This document shows positions 40,184 to 50,200 of a stretch of 64,000 bases of DNA, piece by piece. The stretch covers positions 1 to 64,000 of the forward strand of contig JANYDC010000099.1 of NCBI GenBank assembly GCA_025359965.1, written 5' to 3'. The notes under the pieces are model-generated. The model saw only the letters and a list, made by a program, of their open reading frames with translations. It ran no database searches and was not told the origin of the DNA. A program made the translations under genes and the position numbers. Positions within the stretch are counted from its first letter, which is position 1; the number at the start of each line of letters is the position of its first letter. Source of the stretch: Pedosphaera sp. GTDB taxonomy: Bacteria; Verrucomicrobiota; Verrucomicrobiia; Limisphaerales; SXQI01.

Positions 40184-41476
40184 ATGACTCACCCGCTACT
40201 CATCACACTCCAGCATGAAATTGAGTCCGACAATGTGGCCGCAGTGGCAGCGCTGCTTGACCGGCATCGCGAGCAGTTGGAGGCAATGGCATCGAGCTCC
40301 TGCTTTCCACCCGCTCATATCATTTCGTCAGTTCAAAGCATCAGGATGGTAGACCTGTTTCTCAGCAACGGACTTACCATCAAATCAATTACCGATTGGT
40401 GGGGGCCAGGATTCGGGTTGAACAAATTTTCAACCAAGGTCGCAGAACATCTCATCCAGCGCGGGGCAGTGGTGACCCCTCATGCTGCGGCAGCCTTGGG
40501 ATTGGTCGATCAACTGCGCGGTTTGCTTAAGCAGCAACCAGAGCTGGTCCATGCGAAAGGTGGTGATGGCGCGCGTCCCCTTCACTTTGCCCGAAATATC
40601 CCAACCGCAAGTTTACTCTTGGAAACGGGTGCTGAACTGGATCCCCGCGACGACGACCACGATTCCACCCCGGCACAGTGGCGCATTCAGGATGCGCCCG
40701 ACGTGACCCGGCTTATTCTGGAAAAGGGGGCGCGGGCTGATATCTTCGCAGCAGCAGCCTTGAACGACATTAAACTTGCGCGGGTGCTGATTAGCGAAAA
40801 CCCAACCTGCACCACCTATCGTATTGGAAACAACAAGGGCCCTTTCCCCGGCATCGGATCTGGCGGACGGGGTGGAACCATTTACCAGTGGACGTTGGGC
40901 TTTAATCAAGCTCCCCAGGAAATTGCGCACCACCGCGGACATCAGGAGATGTTTGACCGGCTGATGAGCAGCACCCCGCTCAAGGAGCAATTTCTCATCG
41001 CGTGCATGTTGGTAAACCGCCCCCTGGCTGAGGCGTTGGTCAAAAAATCACCCGACTTGATCGGGCAGCTTAATGATGAGGACAAGGGATTGCTGGCCAA
41101 ATGCTGCTGGGAAACCAATCTAAATAAGGAAGCCGTTCGTTTAATGCTCGACGTCGGCTTCCCTGTAGACGCACCAGAGTTTAATCACGGATTCCTGCCT
41201 CTGCATAACGCCGCCTGGTGTGGCGACCCTGAACTGGTCGAGCTTCTACTCCAACGAGGCCATCCGGTTGATCGTCGGGATCCGACGTATAAAGCTACAG
41301 CCCTTGGCTTTGCCATCCATAGCTGTGTCACCGCGAAACGCCATCCGGAAGGGGATTTCCCCTCTGTCGCGAAACTGTTGCTTGAAGCCGGAACCCCGCT
41401 CGACGACGGCCAGTATCCAAGCGGTGATGAAGGAATTGATGCGGAAATAAAATCCGTCGTAAGTGTTCGATCATGA
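40184..41476 (+). CDS. Ankyrin-repeat protein 2
   Basis: A 430-residue cytoplasmic-type protein with no signal peptide. Ankyrin-like repeats include AALGLVDQLRGLLKQQPELV near 105, ARPLHFARNIPTASLLLETG near 130, DAPDVTRLILEKGARAD near 170, and HNAAWCGDPELVELLLQRGH near 340, followed by AKLLLEAGTPLDD. The rest is helical with poorer matches. It is only distantly similar to ankyrin protein 1, but both sit directly in front of a permease. Its last codons overlap the start of permease 9 (ATGA at 41473-41476), strong evidence for coupled translation of ankyrin 2 and permease 9. Confidence 0.88.
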   Translation: MTHPLLITLQHEIESDNVAAVAALLDRHREQLEAMASSSCFPPAHIISSVQSIRMVDLFLSNGLTIKSITDWWGPGFGLNKFSTKVAEHLIQRGAVVTPHAAAALGLVDQLRGLLKQQPELVHAKGGDGARPLHFARNIPTASLLLETGAELDPRDDDHDSTPAQWRIQDAPDVTRLILEKGARADIFAAAALNDIKLARVLISENPTCTTYRIGNNKGPFPGIGSGGRGGTIYQWTLGFNQAPQEIAHHRGHQEMFDRLMSSTPLKEQFLIACMLVNRPLAEALVKKSPDLIGQLNDEDKGLLAKCCWETNLNKEAVRLMLDVGFPVDAPEFNHGFLPLHNAAWCGDPELVELLLQRGHPVDRRDPTYKATALGFAIHSCVTAKRHPEGDFPSVAKLLLEAGTPLDDGQYPSGDEGIDAEIKSVVSVRS

Positions 41477-44142
41477 ATTGGCTAAAGCTAATTTCAACCC
41501 GGCTGAGGGCCCTCTTCGCCAAAGAGAAACTCGACTCTGATATGGACGCGGAAATGCGTTCTCATATTGAACTGCGGACCCAAGCGAACATTCAGAATGG
41601 GATGAATGCGGAGGAAGCCCGTCTCGCCGCCAGGCTGCAATTTGGATGGAAGGAAACAATTAAGGAGAACTGCCGCGATCAGCGTGGTGTGAGATCGCTA
41701 GAGAACCTGGCTGCGGACATTCGATACGCTTTTCGCCAAACACGCAAGAATCCCGGATTCACAACCGTGGCGGCACTCACACTTGCTCTGGGCATTGGGG
41801 CAAACACTATGGTGTTCAGTGTCGCCAAAGCCGTGCTGTTTCGTCCGCTTCCGCTCACCTCGCCGGAGAGCCTAATGTGGTTGCGTCTGCTGAATACGCA
41901 GACTGGGTTCACCGAGGAGCGGCTGTCTTGGCGGGACATGGAGGACATCCGCGAATCCACTCAAAGTTTTGAGGCGGTGGCGCTATTTGGGAATCGTGGG
42001 GCCGTGTGGAAACAGAGCCATGGCGAAGAAGAACTTCAGGCCCTTGGCGTGACATCGGGCTTAGCCGACGTTCTAACAATCCGTCCCGTGTTGGGGCGTT
42101 CATTTGTTCCTTCTGACGAGGACGAGGGTGCCCCGCCGGTGGTTATGATCAGCCACGAACTCTGGCAAGCACGATTTGGCGGAAGCCCTGACATCATTGG
42201 CCAGACACTTCGGCTCGACGAGGCATCGCGCACCGTGGTGGGTGTCTTGCCGCCAGGACTTCAATTTCCGCTGGAAAAAACTCCATCGGCCGGTACCGGC
42301 AGCACCTTGAACCCAGGGCTAAAGTCCTTTTGGTTTCCGATTGGGGTTCATGGTGAGGATCGGGTGTCGCGCAATTCAAGAATGTTTCTGCCCGTGGGCC
42401 GTTTGAAACGCGATGCGACGGAGAAATCCGCGCGCGTGGAACTGGCCGCGCTGGGAAAGCGACTCACTGCCGATCATCCTGAAACCAATCGCAACTGGAG
42501 CTTTGATCTGGAGAGCTTCAGGGACCAGATCCTCGGACAAACCCGCAAAGGGATTCCCATGCTCGCCTTCGCGGTCGCTGCTGTGCTGCTCATTTGCTGT
42601 GTGAATCTGGCAAATCTGCTGCTTGCCCGGGGTGTCAAACGGCAGCGCGAGCATGCTGTGCGTCTTGCTCTAGGAGCCGGACGCACGCGCCTGATCCAAA
42701 CGCTGATGACGGAAAACCTGTTGCTTTCGATTCTCGGTGGGGGAGCCGGAATCATAGTGGCAATGGCCGGGCTTAAAGCCATTCGTTCGCTTGGCTCGAC
42801 CAATGTGCCTTTTGTGCGGGAAGCCGGAGTGGACGGACCGGTCATTTTTTTCACGGCTTGCCTTTCGATCGTGACCGCGCTCCTCTTTGGTTTGTTGCCT
42901 GCATTATGGCAGTCCAGAATAGGGCCCTCAAAATCCTTGGGCAGTGGCACTCGCACCACCGGTGGACCTCAAATCCGAAGATGGCAGCAAGGTTTACTGG
43001 CCGGGCAAATCGCCATCGTGCTGGCCCTGCTCGCCTCGGCGGCACTCCTCTTGGAAAGCTTCAGACGACTAATTGGGCAGGATCTCGGCTACAATCCCCG
43101 CTCTGTCATCGCTCTTGATCTCAAAGGCCGCGGTTTTGAATCGAATGAGTTGATGTGTCGAGCGTATCGTGCACTTATCGAACGGCTGAAAGCTTTGCCC
43201 GGCGTCGAAGCCGTTGGCACTATTTCATCAGTCCCCCTCACTGGAAAGTGGACCTTCAGTGAAAAACCCTTGGTGGTTGGAACTTCAACGCCAGAGGCGG
43301 AACGACCTTCCCTGGAAGCAACCTTTATCGCCTTCGATTACTTCAAAGCCATGGGCATTCCACTACTGGATGGCAGGTTCTTCCGCGACTCTGAACTCAA
43401 CGATAATGGATATGGGCAGGCCATCGTGCTCAACCAGGCAGCGGCTCAACTGGTTTTTCCCGGACGTTCGGCGGTGGGTGGAAAATTTACCGTGGGCTCA
43501 AATCCTGACCGAATTCTTGAGGTCATCGGAGTAGTGCAAGACACCCGCGATGTTCGGCTGGACCAGAATCCTCCACCCCGCTTCTATTGGCAGTATGCGT
43601 TTGGCGGAGCACAGGTGGTAGTAAGAAGCCAAACCCCGTCACGCCGACTCAATCCGTTTCTTCTGGATGCGATAAGGCAGACGGACTCGCGGTTTTCCGT
43701 AGTTCGCGTGCAACCTATGACCGAGATAATCACCGATACGGTTGCTGAACGCCGTTTTCTAATGTCCATACTCAGCTTCTATGCCGCCATTGCACTTGGG
43801 GTCATGACGCTCGGCATCTTTGGTGTGGTTGCATATCAAGTGGCTCAACGCACAAACGAATTTGGCATCCGCCTCGCTCTCGGAGCCAACTCAGGAGGCC
43901 TCATGCGATTGGTCATCCTCCAGACGGGCCGGGTCGTGGCGATCGGTCTTGCCATCGGGCTCACTCTTTCTTTCGTCGCTGCCCGGCTGCTCTCAAGCCA
44001 GGTCTTTGGACTGTCCCCTCACAATCCAATCCTCCTGGCCTCCGTTAGCACACTGCTCCTACTTTTTGCCCTTCTCGCCTGTTTCCTTCCGGCCCGCCGT
44101 GCCGCGAAGGTCAATCCCATGGAGGCTCTGCGCCATGAGTGA
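41473..44142 (+). CDS. ADOP-type ABC permease 9
   Basis: An 889-residue permease overlapping the ankyrin 2 stop by 4 nt. Prefix: DAEMRSHIELRTQANIQNGM, then ARLQFGWKETIKENCRDQRG. TM1: [20 protein letters not shown]. It has a long first-core loop (EKTPSAGTGSTLNPGLKSFW) not seen in the others. The central domain has CVNLANLLLARGVKRQREHA; the linker is RTTGGPQIRRW. The last FtsX domain has FGVVAYQVAQRTNEFGIRLA, with NEFGIR where most have REIGVR. The tail is LPARRAAKVNPMEALRHE. It is the permease closest to the ATPase genes (32 nt to the first). Confidence 0.95.
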   Translation: MNWLKLISTRLRALFAKEKLDSDMDAEMRSHIELRTQANIQNGMNAEEARLAARLQFGWKETIKENCRDQRGVRSLENLAADIRYAFRQTRKNPGFTTVAALTLALGIGANTMVFSVAKAVLFRPLPLTSPESLMWLRLLNTQTGFTEERLSWRDMEDIRESTQSFEAVALFGNRGAVWKQSHGEEELQALGVTSGLADVLTIRPVLGRSFVPSDEDEGAPPVVMISHELWQARFGGSPDIIGQTLRLDEASRTVVGVLPPGLQFPLEKTPSAGTGSTLNPGLKSFWFPIGVHGEDRVSRNSRMFLPVGRLKRDATEKSARVELAALGKRLTADHPETNRNWSFDLESFRDQILGQTRKGIPMLAFAVAAVLLICCVNLANLLLARGVKRQREHAVRLALGAGRTRLIQTLMTENLLLSILGGGAGIIVAMAGLKAIRSLGSTNVPFVREAGVDGPVIFFTACLSIVTALLFGLLPALWQSRIGPSKSLGSGTRTTGGPQIRRWQQGLLAGQIAIVLALLASAALLLESFRRLIGQDLGYNPRSVIALDLKGRGFESNELMCRAYRALIERLKALPGVEAVGTISSVPLTGKWTFSEKPLVVGTSTPEAERPSLEATFIAFDYFKAMGIPLLDGRFFRDSELNDNGYGQAIVLNQAAAQLVFPGRSAVGGKFTVGSNPDRILEVIGVVQDTRDVRLDQNPPPRFYWQYAFGGAQVVVRSQTPSRRLNPFLLDAIRQTDSRFSVVRVQPMTEIITDTVAERRFLMSILSFYAAIALGVMTLGIFGVVAYQVAQRTNEFGIRLALGANSGGLMRLVILQTGRVVAIGLAIGLTLSFVAARLLSSQVFGLSPHNPILLASVSTLLLLFALLACFLPARRAAKVNPMEALRHE

Positions 44143-44174
44143 CACAGCCTCGAACATTGACTTCAGAAATCATG

Positions 44175-44846
<672 letters not shown>

Positions 44847-44875
44847 ACACCAATCACCAAACACCACACACTAAC

Positions 44876-46141
44876 TTGGACATTCAAAGACCAGACCTCA
44901 TCCTGAAACGCCGGCGCCAACGGTGGATCACCGCCTTCATTTCACTAACTTTGTTGGTGATGGTAACCTTGGGCCTCTCGCGTCTTAAACCCGCTTCTCC
45001 TTCGGTGGAAAAATCCTCAGTGCTCGTCGACACGGTCAAACGGGGTTCCATGCTTCGGGAGGTAAGGGGTAACGGAACACTCGTGCCGGAAGAGATTATC
45101 TGGATCACTGCAACCACCCCCGGCCGCGTTGAACGCATTTTGCTTCTTCCCGGTGTCATAGTGAAATCCGATACCTTGCTGGTCGAAATGGCCAACCCCG
45201 AACTGGTTCAACTGGCCTTTGAGGCAGAGTCCGCCGTGCAATCGGGCGAGGCCCAAATGGAGAAACTCAAGGTCCAACTGGAGAGCGAGCAACTGACACA
45301 GCAAGCCACCATTGCCACCCTGAAATCCGATTTGACCACTGCGAGCATCGAGGCCGAGATCGATCAAAAACTGCTCGCCTTGGGCTTGATCCCTGAACTG
45401 GCTGCCAAGAAATCCCACGCTCATGCGGAGGAATTGGCCTCCCGCCACGAGCTTGAGAAGCACCGGCTCGAGATCAGCGCTAAATCTGCTGCGGCTCAGA
45501 TCGTGGTTCAGGAAGCCGAGCTGAGCAAGCTGCGCAAACAATACCAACTGAAACAGCAGCAGGTCGCGGCCTTGCAGGTCAAAGCCGGATTTGCCGGCGT
45601 GCTTCAGCGCATTGGCGATATCACCCCGTTGCAACAAGGGCAGCAGTTGCTCGCGGGGGCGAACATCGCGCGCATCGCCAACCCTTCGAAATTAAAAGCG
45701 GAAATTAAAATCGCCGAAACCCAGGCGAAGGACGTTCAACATGGACAGATGGTCTCCATTGATACCCGGAACGGACTCATAGCCGGCCACGTCGTCCGCA
45801 TCGACCCGGCCGTTGTCAACGGCACGGTAACCGTTGACGTCGCTCTCGATGGTGCACTGCCTAAAGGCGCCAGGCCGGACCTTTCCGTGGACGGAACCAT
45901 TACCTTGGAAAAGCTGGAAAATATCCTCTACGTCGGGCGCCCGGTCAATGGACAGAGCGAAAGCAAGGTAAGCCTCTTCAAATTGGTCGAGGCGGGGCAG
46001 GCGGCTGTCCGTATTCCTGTGCAACTCGGACGCAGCTCCGTTGGCAGCATTGAAATCATCAATGGCCTTCAGGAAGGCGATCAAATGATCCTATCGGACA
46101 TGAGCCAGTGGGATTCCCACGACAGAGTCAGACTCAACTGA
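44876..46141 (+). CDS. Membrane fusion protein (HlyD/MacA-like)
   Basis: A 421-residue protein starting with TTG at 44876; no ATG is suitably placed, and MDIQRPDLILKRRRQRW matches the N-terminus I recall for fusion proteins beside ADOP permeases. One membrane anchor (about residues 18-36) is followed by a beta-barrel start (VRGNGTLVPEEIIWITATTP), a long alpha-helical hairpin at about 105-230 rich in Glu/Gln/Lys/Leu, then LQVKAGFAGVLQRIGDI returning to the lipoyl/barrel domains. It sits between the two ATPase genes. It would bridge permeases to an outer-membrane exit or deliver substrate across the periplasm; no TolC-like gene is in this window. Confidence 0.92.
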   Translation: MDIQRPDLILKRRRQRWITAFISLTLLVMVTLGLSRLKPASPSVEKSSVLVDTVKRGSMLREVRGNGTLVPEEIIWITATTPGRVERILLLPGVIVKSDTLLVEMANPELVQLAFEAESAVQSGEAQMEKLKVQLESEQLTQQATIATLKSDLTTASIEAEIDQKLLALGLIPELAAKKSHAHAEELASRHELEKHRLEISAKSAAAQIVVQEAELSKLRKQYQLKQQQVAALQVKAGFAGVLQRIGDITPLQQGQQLLAGANIARIANPSKLKAEIKIAETQAKDVQHGQMVSIDTRNGLIAGHVVRIDPAVVNGTVTVDVALDGALPKGARPDLSVDGTITLEKLENILYVGRPVNGQSESKVSLFKLVEAGQAAVRIPVQLGRSSVGSIEIINGLQEGDQMILSDMSQWDSHDRVRLN

Positions 46142-46165
46142 AACACAAATTTTAAGACGCAACCT

Positions 46166-46888
46166 ATGAGCATCACAAAAGAACCCCTCCTTCAAATGAA
46201 AGACATCAAAAAAGTCTTTCTAACTGACGATTTGGAAACCCATGCCCTTGCCGATATCAGCCTGGATATCCAGCGTGGTGAATTCGTCTGCATCGCGGGC
46301 CCATCCGGCTGCGGCAAATCGACCCTCCTCGCCATCCTCGGCCTGCTCGATACCCCTTCCAGTGGTCACTACAGCCTGAACAGCCAGTCCGTCGCCAATC
46401 TCGATCACGCGGCCCGCGCCCGCATTCGCAATCGCGAGGTCGGATTTATCTTCCAGAGCTTCAACCTAATCGGCGACTTGAGCGTGTTTGAGAATGTCGA
46501 ACTCCCCCTCACCTATCGCGGCATGACTGCCACCGAACGAAAGCAACGCGCAAAAGAAGCCCTGGAAAAAGTCGGAATGGACCACCGGCTCAATCACTAC
46601 CCTTCACAACTTTCCGGCGGTCAGCAACAGCGTGTCGCCGTGGCTCGTGCCCTTGGAGGCAAGCCTTCGATTCTTCTGGCCGACGAACCCACAGGCAACC
46701 TTGACTCGAAGAACGGTGAAGCGGTCATGCAACTCCTCTCCGAACTCCACCGCGAAGGCGCCACCATCTGCATGGTCACCCACGACTCCCGCTTCGCCGA
46801 CCGTGCCCAGCGCAACGTCCACCTCTTCGACGGACGCATCGTCGATGAACCCGTAGAAGAAACCTCCAACAAGCTGCTGTCGAGGTAA
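46166..46888 (+). CDS. ABC transporter ATPase 2 (LolD/MacB type)
   Basis: A 240-residue ATPase with all motifs intact: Walker A GPSGCGKST, Q-loop IFQSFNLIGDLSV, signature LSGGQQQRVAVARAL, Walker B ILLADEP with a normal D-loop GNLDS, and switch MVTHDS. It differs considerably from ATPase 1, so the pair is not a recent duplication. It lies 24 nt after the fusion protein gene and closes the array; the next gene upstream of the delta-60 protein belongs to another family. Confidence 0.95.
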   Translation: MSITKEPLLQMKDIKKVFLTDDLETHALADISLDIQRGEFVCIAGPSGCGKSTLLAILGLLDTPSSGHYSLNSQSVANLDHAARARIRNREVGFIFQSFNLIGDLSVFENVELPLTYRGMTATERKQRAKEALEKVGMDHRLNHYPSQLSGGQQQRVAVARALGGKPSILLADEPTGNLDSKNGEAVMQLLSELHREGATICMVTHDSRFADRAQRNVHLFDGRIVDEPVEETSNKLLSR

Positions 46889-46903
46889 TCAAACATCCCG
46901 TGC

Positions 46904-47090
46904 GACAAAATCCGGTTGCGGCACGCTACAGATAAGCCTGCTCGTGCAAGCATGTCATGAGGATTCACAAATCATGGCTCACCACGCCGGTTCCCTTCGA
47001 ACAGGATGCGCGAACCATTTTGCAGAGGAACTGTTGTGAGTGCCATGGGGCTGGAGAAACACAAATCCGGACTGAGGCTAAACGTCAGAA
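46904..47090 (+). pseudogene. Decayed 5' end of a planctomycete-type cytochrome gene
   Basis: An ATG at 46957 opens a frame containing FEQDARTILQRNCCECHGAG, which lines up with [20 protein letters not shown] at the start of the intact cytochrome gene at 52438; the heme site CxxCH is preserved as CCECH. The 53 bases before the ATG also align without gaps to those before 52438, including GACAAAATCCG at 46904 and GCATGTCATGAGG around the start. After about 40 codons similarity ends, although the frame stays open to 47310 and overlaps the next gene. It is best read as a truncated duplicate; a small cytochrome-like protein cannot be excluded. Confidence 0.65.
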
Positions 47091-47221
47091 TTCGGCCCAC
47101 CCCCCTGAAATAGCACGGCCACCTCGCAAGCATCAGGAAGCGACCGTTTCATTATCCAATCTTGACACCTATGCCTTCGCTCAGGCATTGAAGATGGAAG
47201 ATAACACTGAACTAAAGGCTT

Positions 47222-50200
47222 ATGAACCTCCATCGCACCTACTCATGGCAAACCATTATCCTCAGCTTCGCCTTCTTGTGGGTGTTTGCGGCACTGACCG
47301 CATTTGCTAATCCTGGAAATTTCAGCTTTGAAAAATTTTCGTACTCGGCCAGCGAGTCGAGCGGCGCGCTGCCCATCCGAATTCTCCGCAACGAGGGTAC
47401 TGATGGTGAAGTGAGCGTCGATTTCTACACCTTGCCGGACGTAGGCACTCCATCCAGCTTCAGTTATCAGACCAACCATATCGTTTTCGCGGAAGGCCAG
47501 GGTGAGGCCACGGTTAACGTGCCCATCACTTATGACCGCCTCCCGGACAACTATAGGTTTTTGGCTTCTCTCACCAATGCCACAGGGGGGACCTCCGCGC
47601 AGTCTGTCGCGGTTACGGCAACTATTCAAAACAGCGAACCGGTATTCAGCTTCGGCAGCGTGAAGGAGCTGACAATTTCTGAAGGCGGCTCAAATATTTT
47701 TGTGACAGTTTATGTTCAAGGGAGCAGCGGAAACTCCGAACTGGACGCAATCGAAGTGGTTTTTGAGGGAATCGCCGCCTCATCGGGACTCGATTACGTT
47801 GATGGATCGAGAATCCTTTATCGAACCAACCTTACGGGCGTAAACAAGGTTCGTATTCCCGTTTCAATTGTTCCCGATCATTTGCTTGAGCAGGACGAGA
47901 GCTTTCGCATTTACCTGCGTCCCAAGGAAGGATTTCTTGGCTTGGTAAACGCGGGGGAATCAAACATCACCGTCATCATCCCCGCCAACGGCCAGCCAGG
48001 CACGGTGGACTATGCCACCATGAGTTCATCCCCATTTTTCACCAATTTTTCCTACTACGCTTACGGGGCTGTCCAACTGGAGGATGGAGATCTTTTAGTG
48101 AGCGGCAACTTCGAGAAAAACCGGACGCAAAAAACCAGCTATCTCCGCCTTTCACCATCGTTTGAATTGAAATCGGATCTCTTGTTTACCAATCTATTTT
48201 TCACGGAGGTCAGGCCAACCAAAGATGGCAAGTTTCTCGGTATCAGGGTGGTAAACGATTTTTCAATTCCGGACAGACTAAAATACATTAAATTTGAGAG
48301 ATTTCTGAGCAACAGTCAGAAGGATCCCTCCTTCTCAAACCCAACGATTTTCACCAACTTTGGATATGCAATCGGGCAGGGCAAATTTAACCTTTTTGAC
48401 TTAGCTGAGCTATCGAATGGAACAATGTTACTCAAAGGTGGATTCGACGCGGCCAGCAGCAAGTACGTATACGGAATGGCCAAGCTTGCAGCGGATGGAA
48501 GCATTGACCCCTCTTTTAAACCATTTTTGTCGGATGCCGGCCGACAACCGATGACAGCAATAGGAGGCATGGTTTCCCGTCAGGATGACTCAGTCTGGAT
48601 CAGCGCCTCATTACCATCGCATGAACGATCCAGCGAACCCTATCAACTGCACCGTATTTCGCCCTGGGGTTATGTTGATGCGGATTTCCATCCAGACTGG
48701 AGTGGAAGATTAGAGACCCTGACATCCATTCCTGATGGACGGGTTCTAGGCTTGGGAACCGTAACAAACTCTGACGGAATGACATGGACTAACCCCATTC
48801 TAGACGCCAAAGGCCTTATCTTAAGTTCAGCCTCCTGGCTAACCAATTCGGGAAGTATCGCTGCAGTCCAGGCTGACACGAAGCTGTTAATCATTGGGAG
48901 TAATAGTGTTTTGCGCCGGTTCAATCTTGACGGCACAGTGGATCCGTCCTTCACGCCGTTTGCCCCAAAAAGCTTCAACCTGCCGAGTATCGTGGCGGCT
49001 TTAATTCTACCCAACAACCAGATCCTAGTCTTTTCCTACGCTTCGGGAGCAGTCCCTCTCAAACAAATCACTTACCTACTCTACAATGATCCCATTCCTG
49101 CTTACTGCACGCTTGCACCGTTCGATTCAATTGTGAAGGAAAACAGCGGTAGTTTGAAGCTCCGGGTGGTTAGGCAAGGCGGTGCGCAGGGGATCGCCAC
49201 AGCAATCATTCGATCCACAATCACAGAGGGACAAAACAACGACCGCGTTCACGCAGCTAATTTAACTGTTGAATTTGCCGATGGCGAAGTTAACCCTAAG
49301 GAAATAAACATCCCGATCCAAGACAACGCGATTCTGGACGGCGATTTAAAACTTCAGCTTGCAGTAACAACGACTGGCAATTCCAACGCTCCCTCCTCCA
49401 TGCGGAGTGTGACCATCCACGACAATGAGTACGGTAGTCCTAACCCGCAATTTGCGCCCATTACAGACGTGCTGGCCAGCGCGGTGCAGGATGATGGGCG
49501 CGTAGTTTACGCGACATCTTCTGGCGTGATACGAAGGGATCGAGACGGCAAACCCAGCCAGAATTTTTCAGTCTTCCTAAAATCGTTGGCGGCGCCATGT
49601 GTGCTTGTTTTTGACGAGGAGGGAAATCTTTACCTCGCCGCGATCGTCGAAAACCGCAACCGCATTTTTAAAATCGCTCCAAACGGCACGGTTTTTGAAA
49701 GTTTTTCCGTCGAAGCTGACAACACCATTCATTGCCTTCTTCCTACTCCCAATGGCGGTTTGATCATCGGCGGCGCTTTCCAACACGTCCAAGGACAGCC
49801 CCGCACTGCGCTTGCAAAAATATTCACATCAGATGGAACTTTGGATAGCCGCTTTTACTGCATGTTGAAGATGGACTCCGTTGTAAACGATCTACAATCC
49901 AGCCATGATTATGACGAATCATACTTCGCTGGGGGATCACTCCTGTGGGATGGTGGGTATGATAAACCAGTGCCTCATGGGCTGGCTAGGATAGGACTAA
50001 GTGGGGATGTTTCGTCGGTACAAGCGGTAGACAGCACCACCATTTACCAAGTGCTGGTTCAAAGAAACAATCAAATTCTGGCTCTCGGACGATCGGAACT
50101 TGAAAGTCCGAATAACGCTTTCCAGACCAATTCCCTTATTCGTTTAAATCAGGTGGCTAGTAAATATGGGGGTACAACAGAAGGCATTGATGATTCATTC

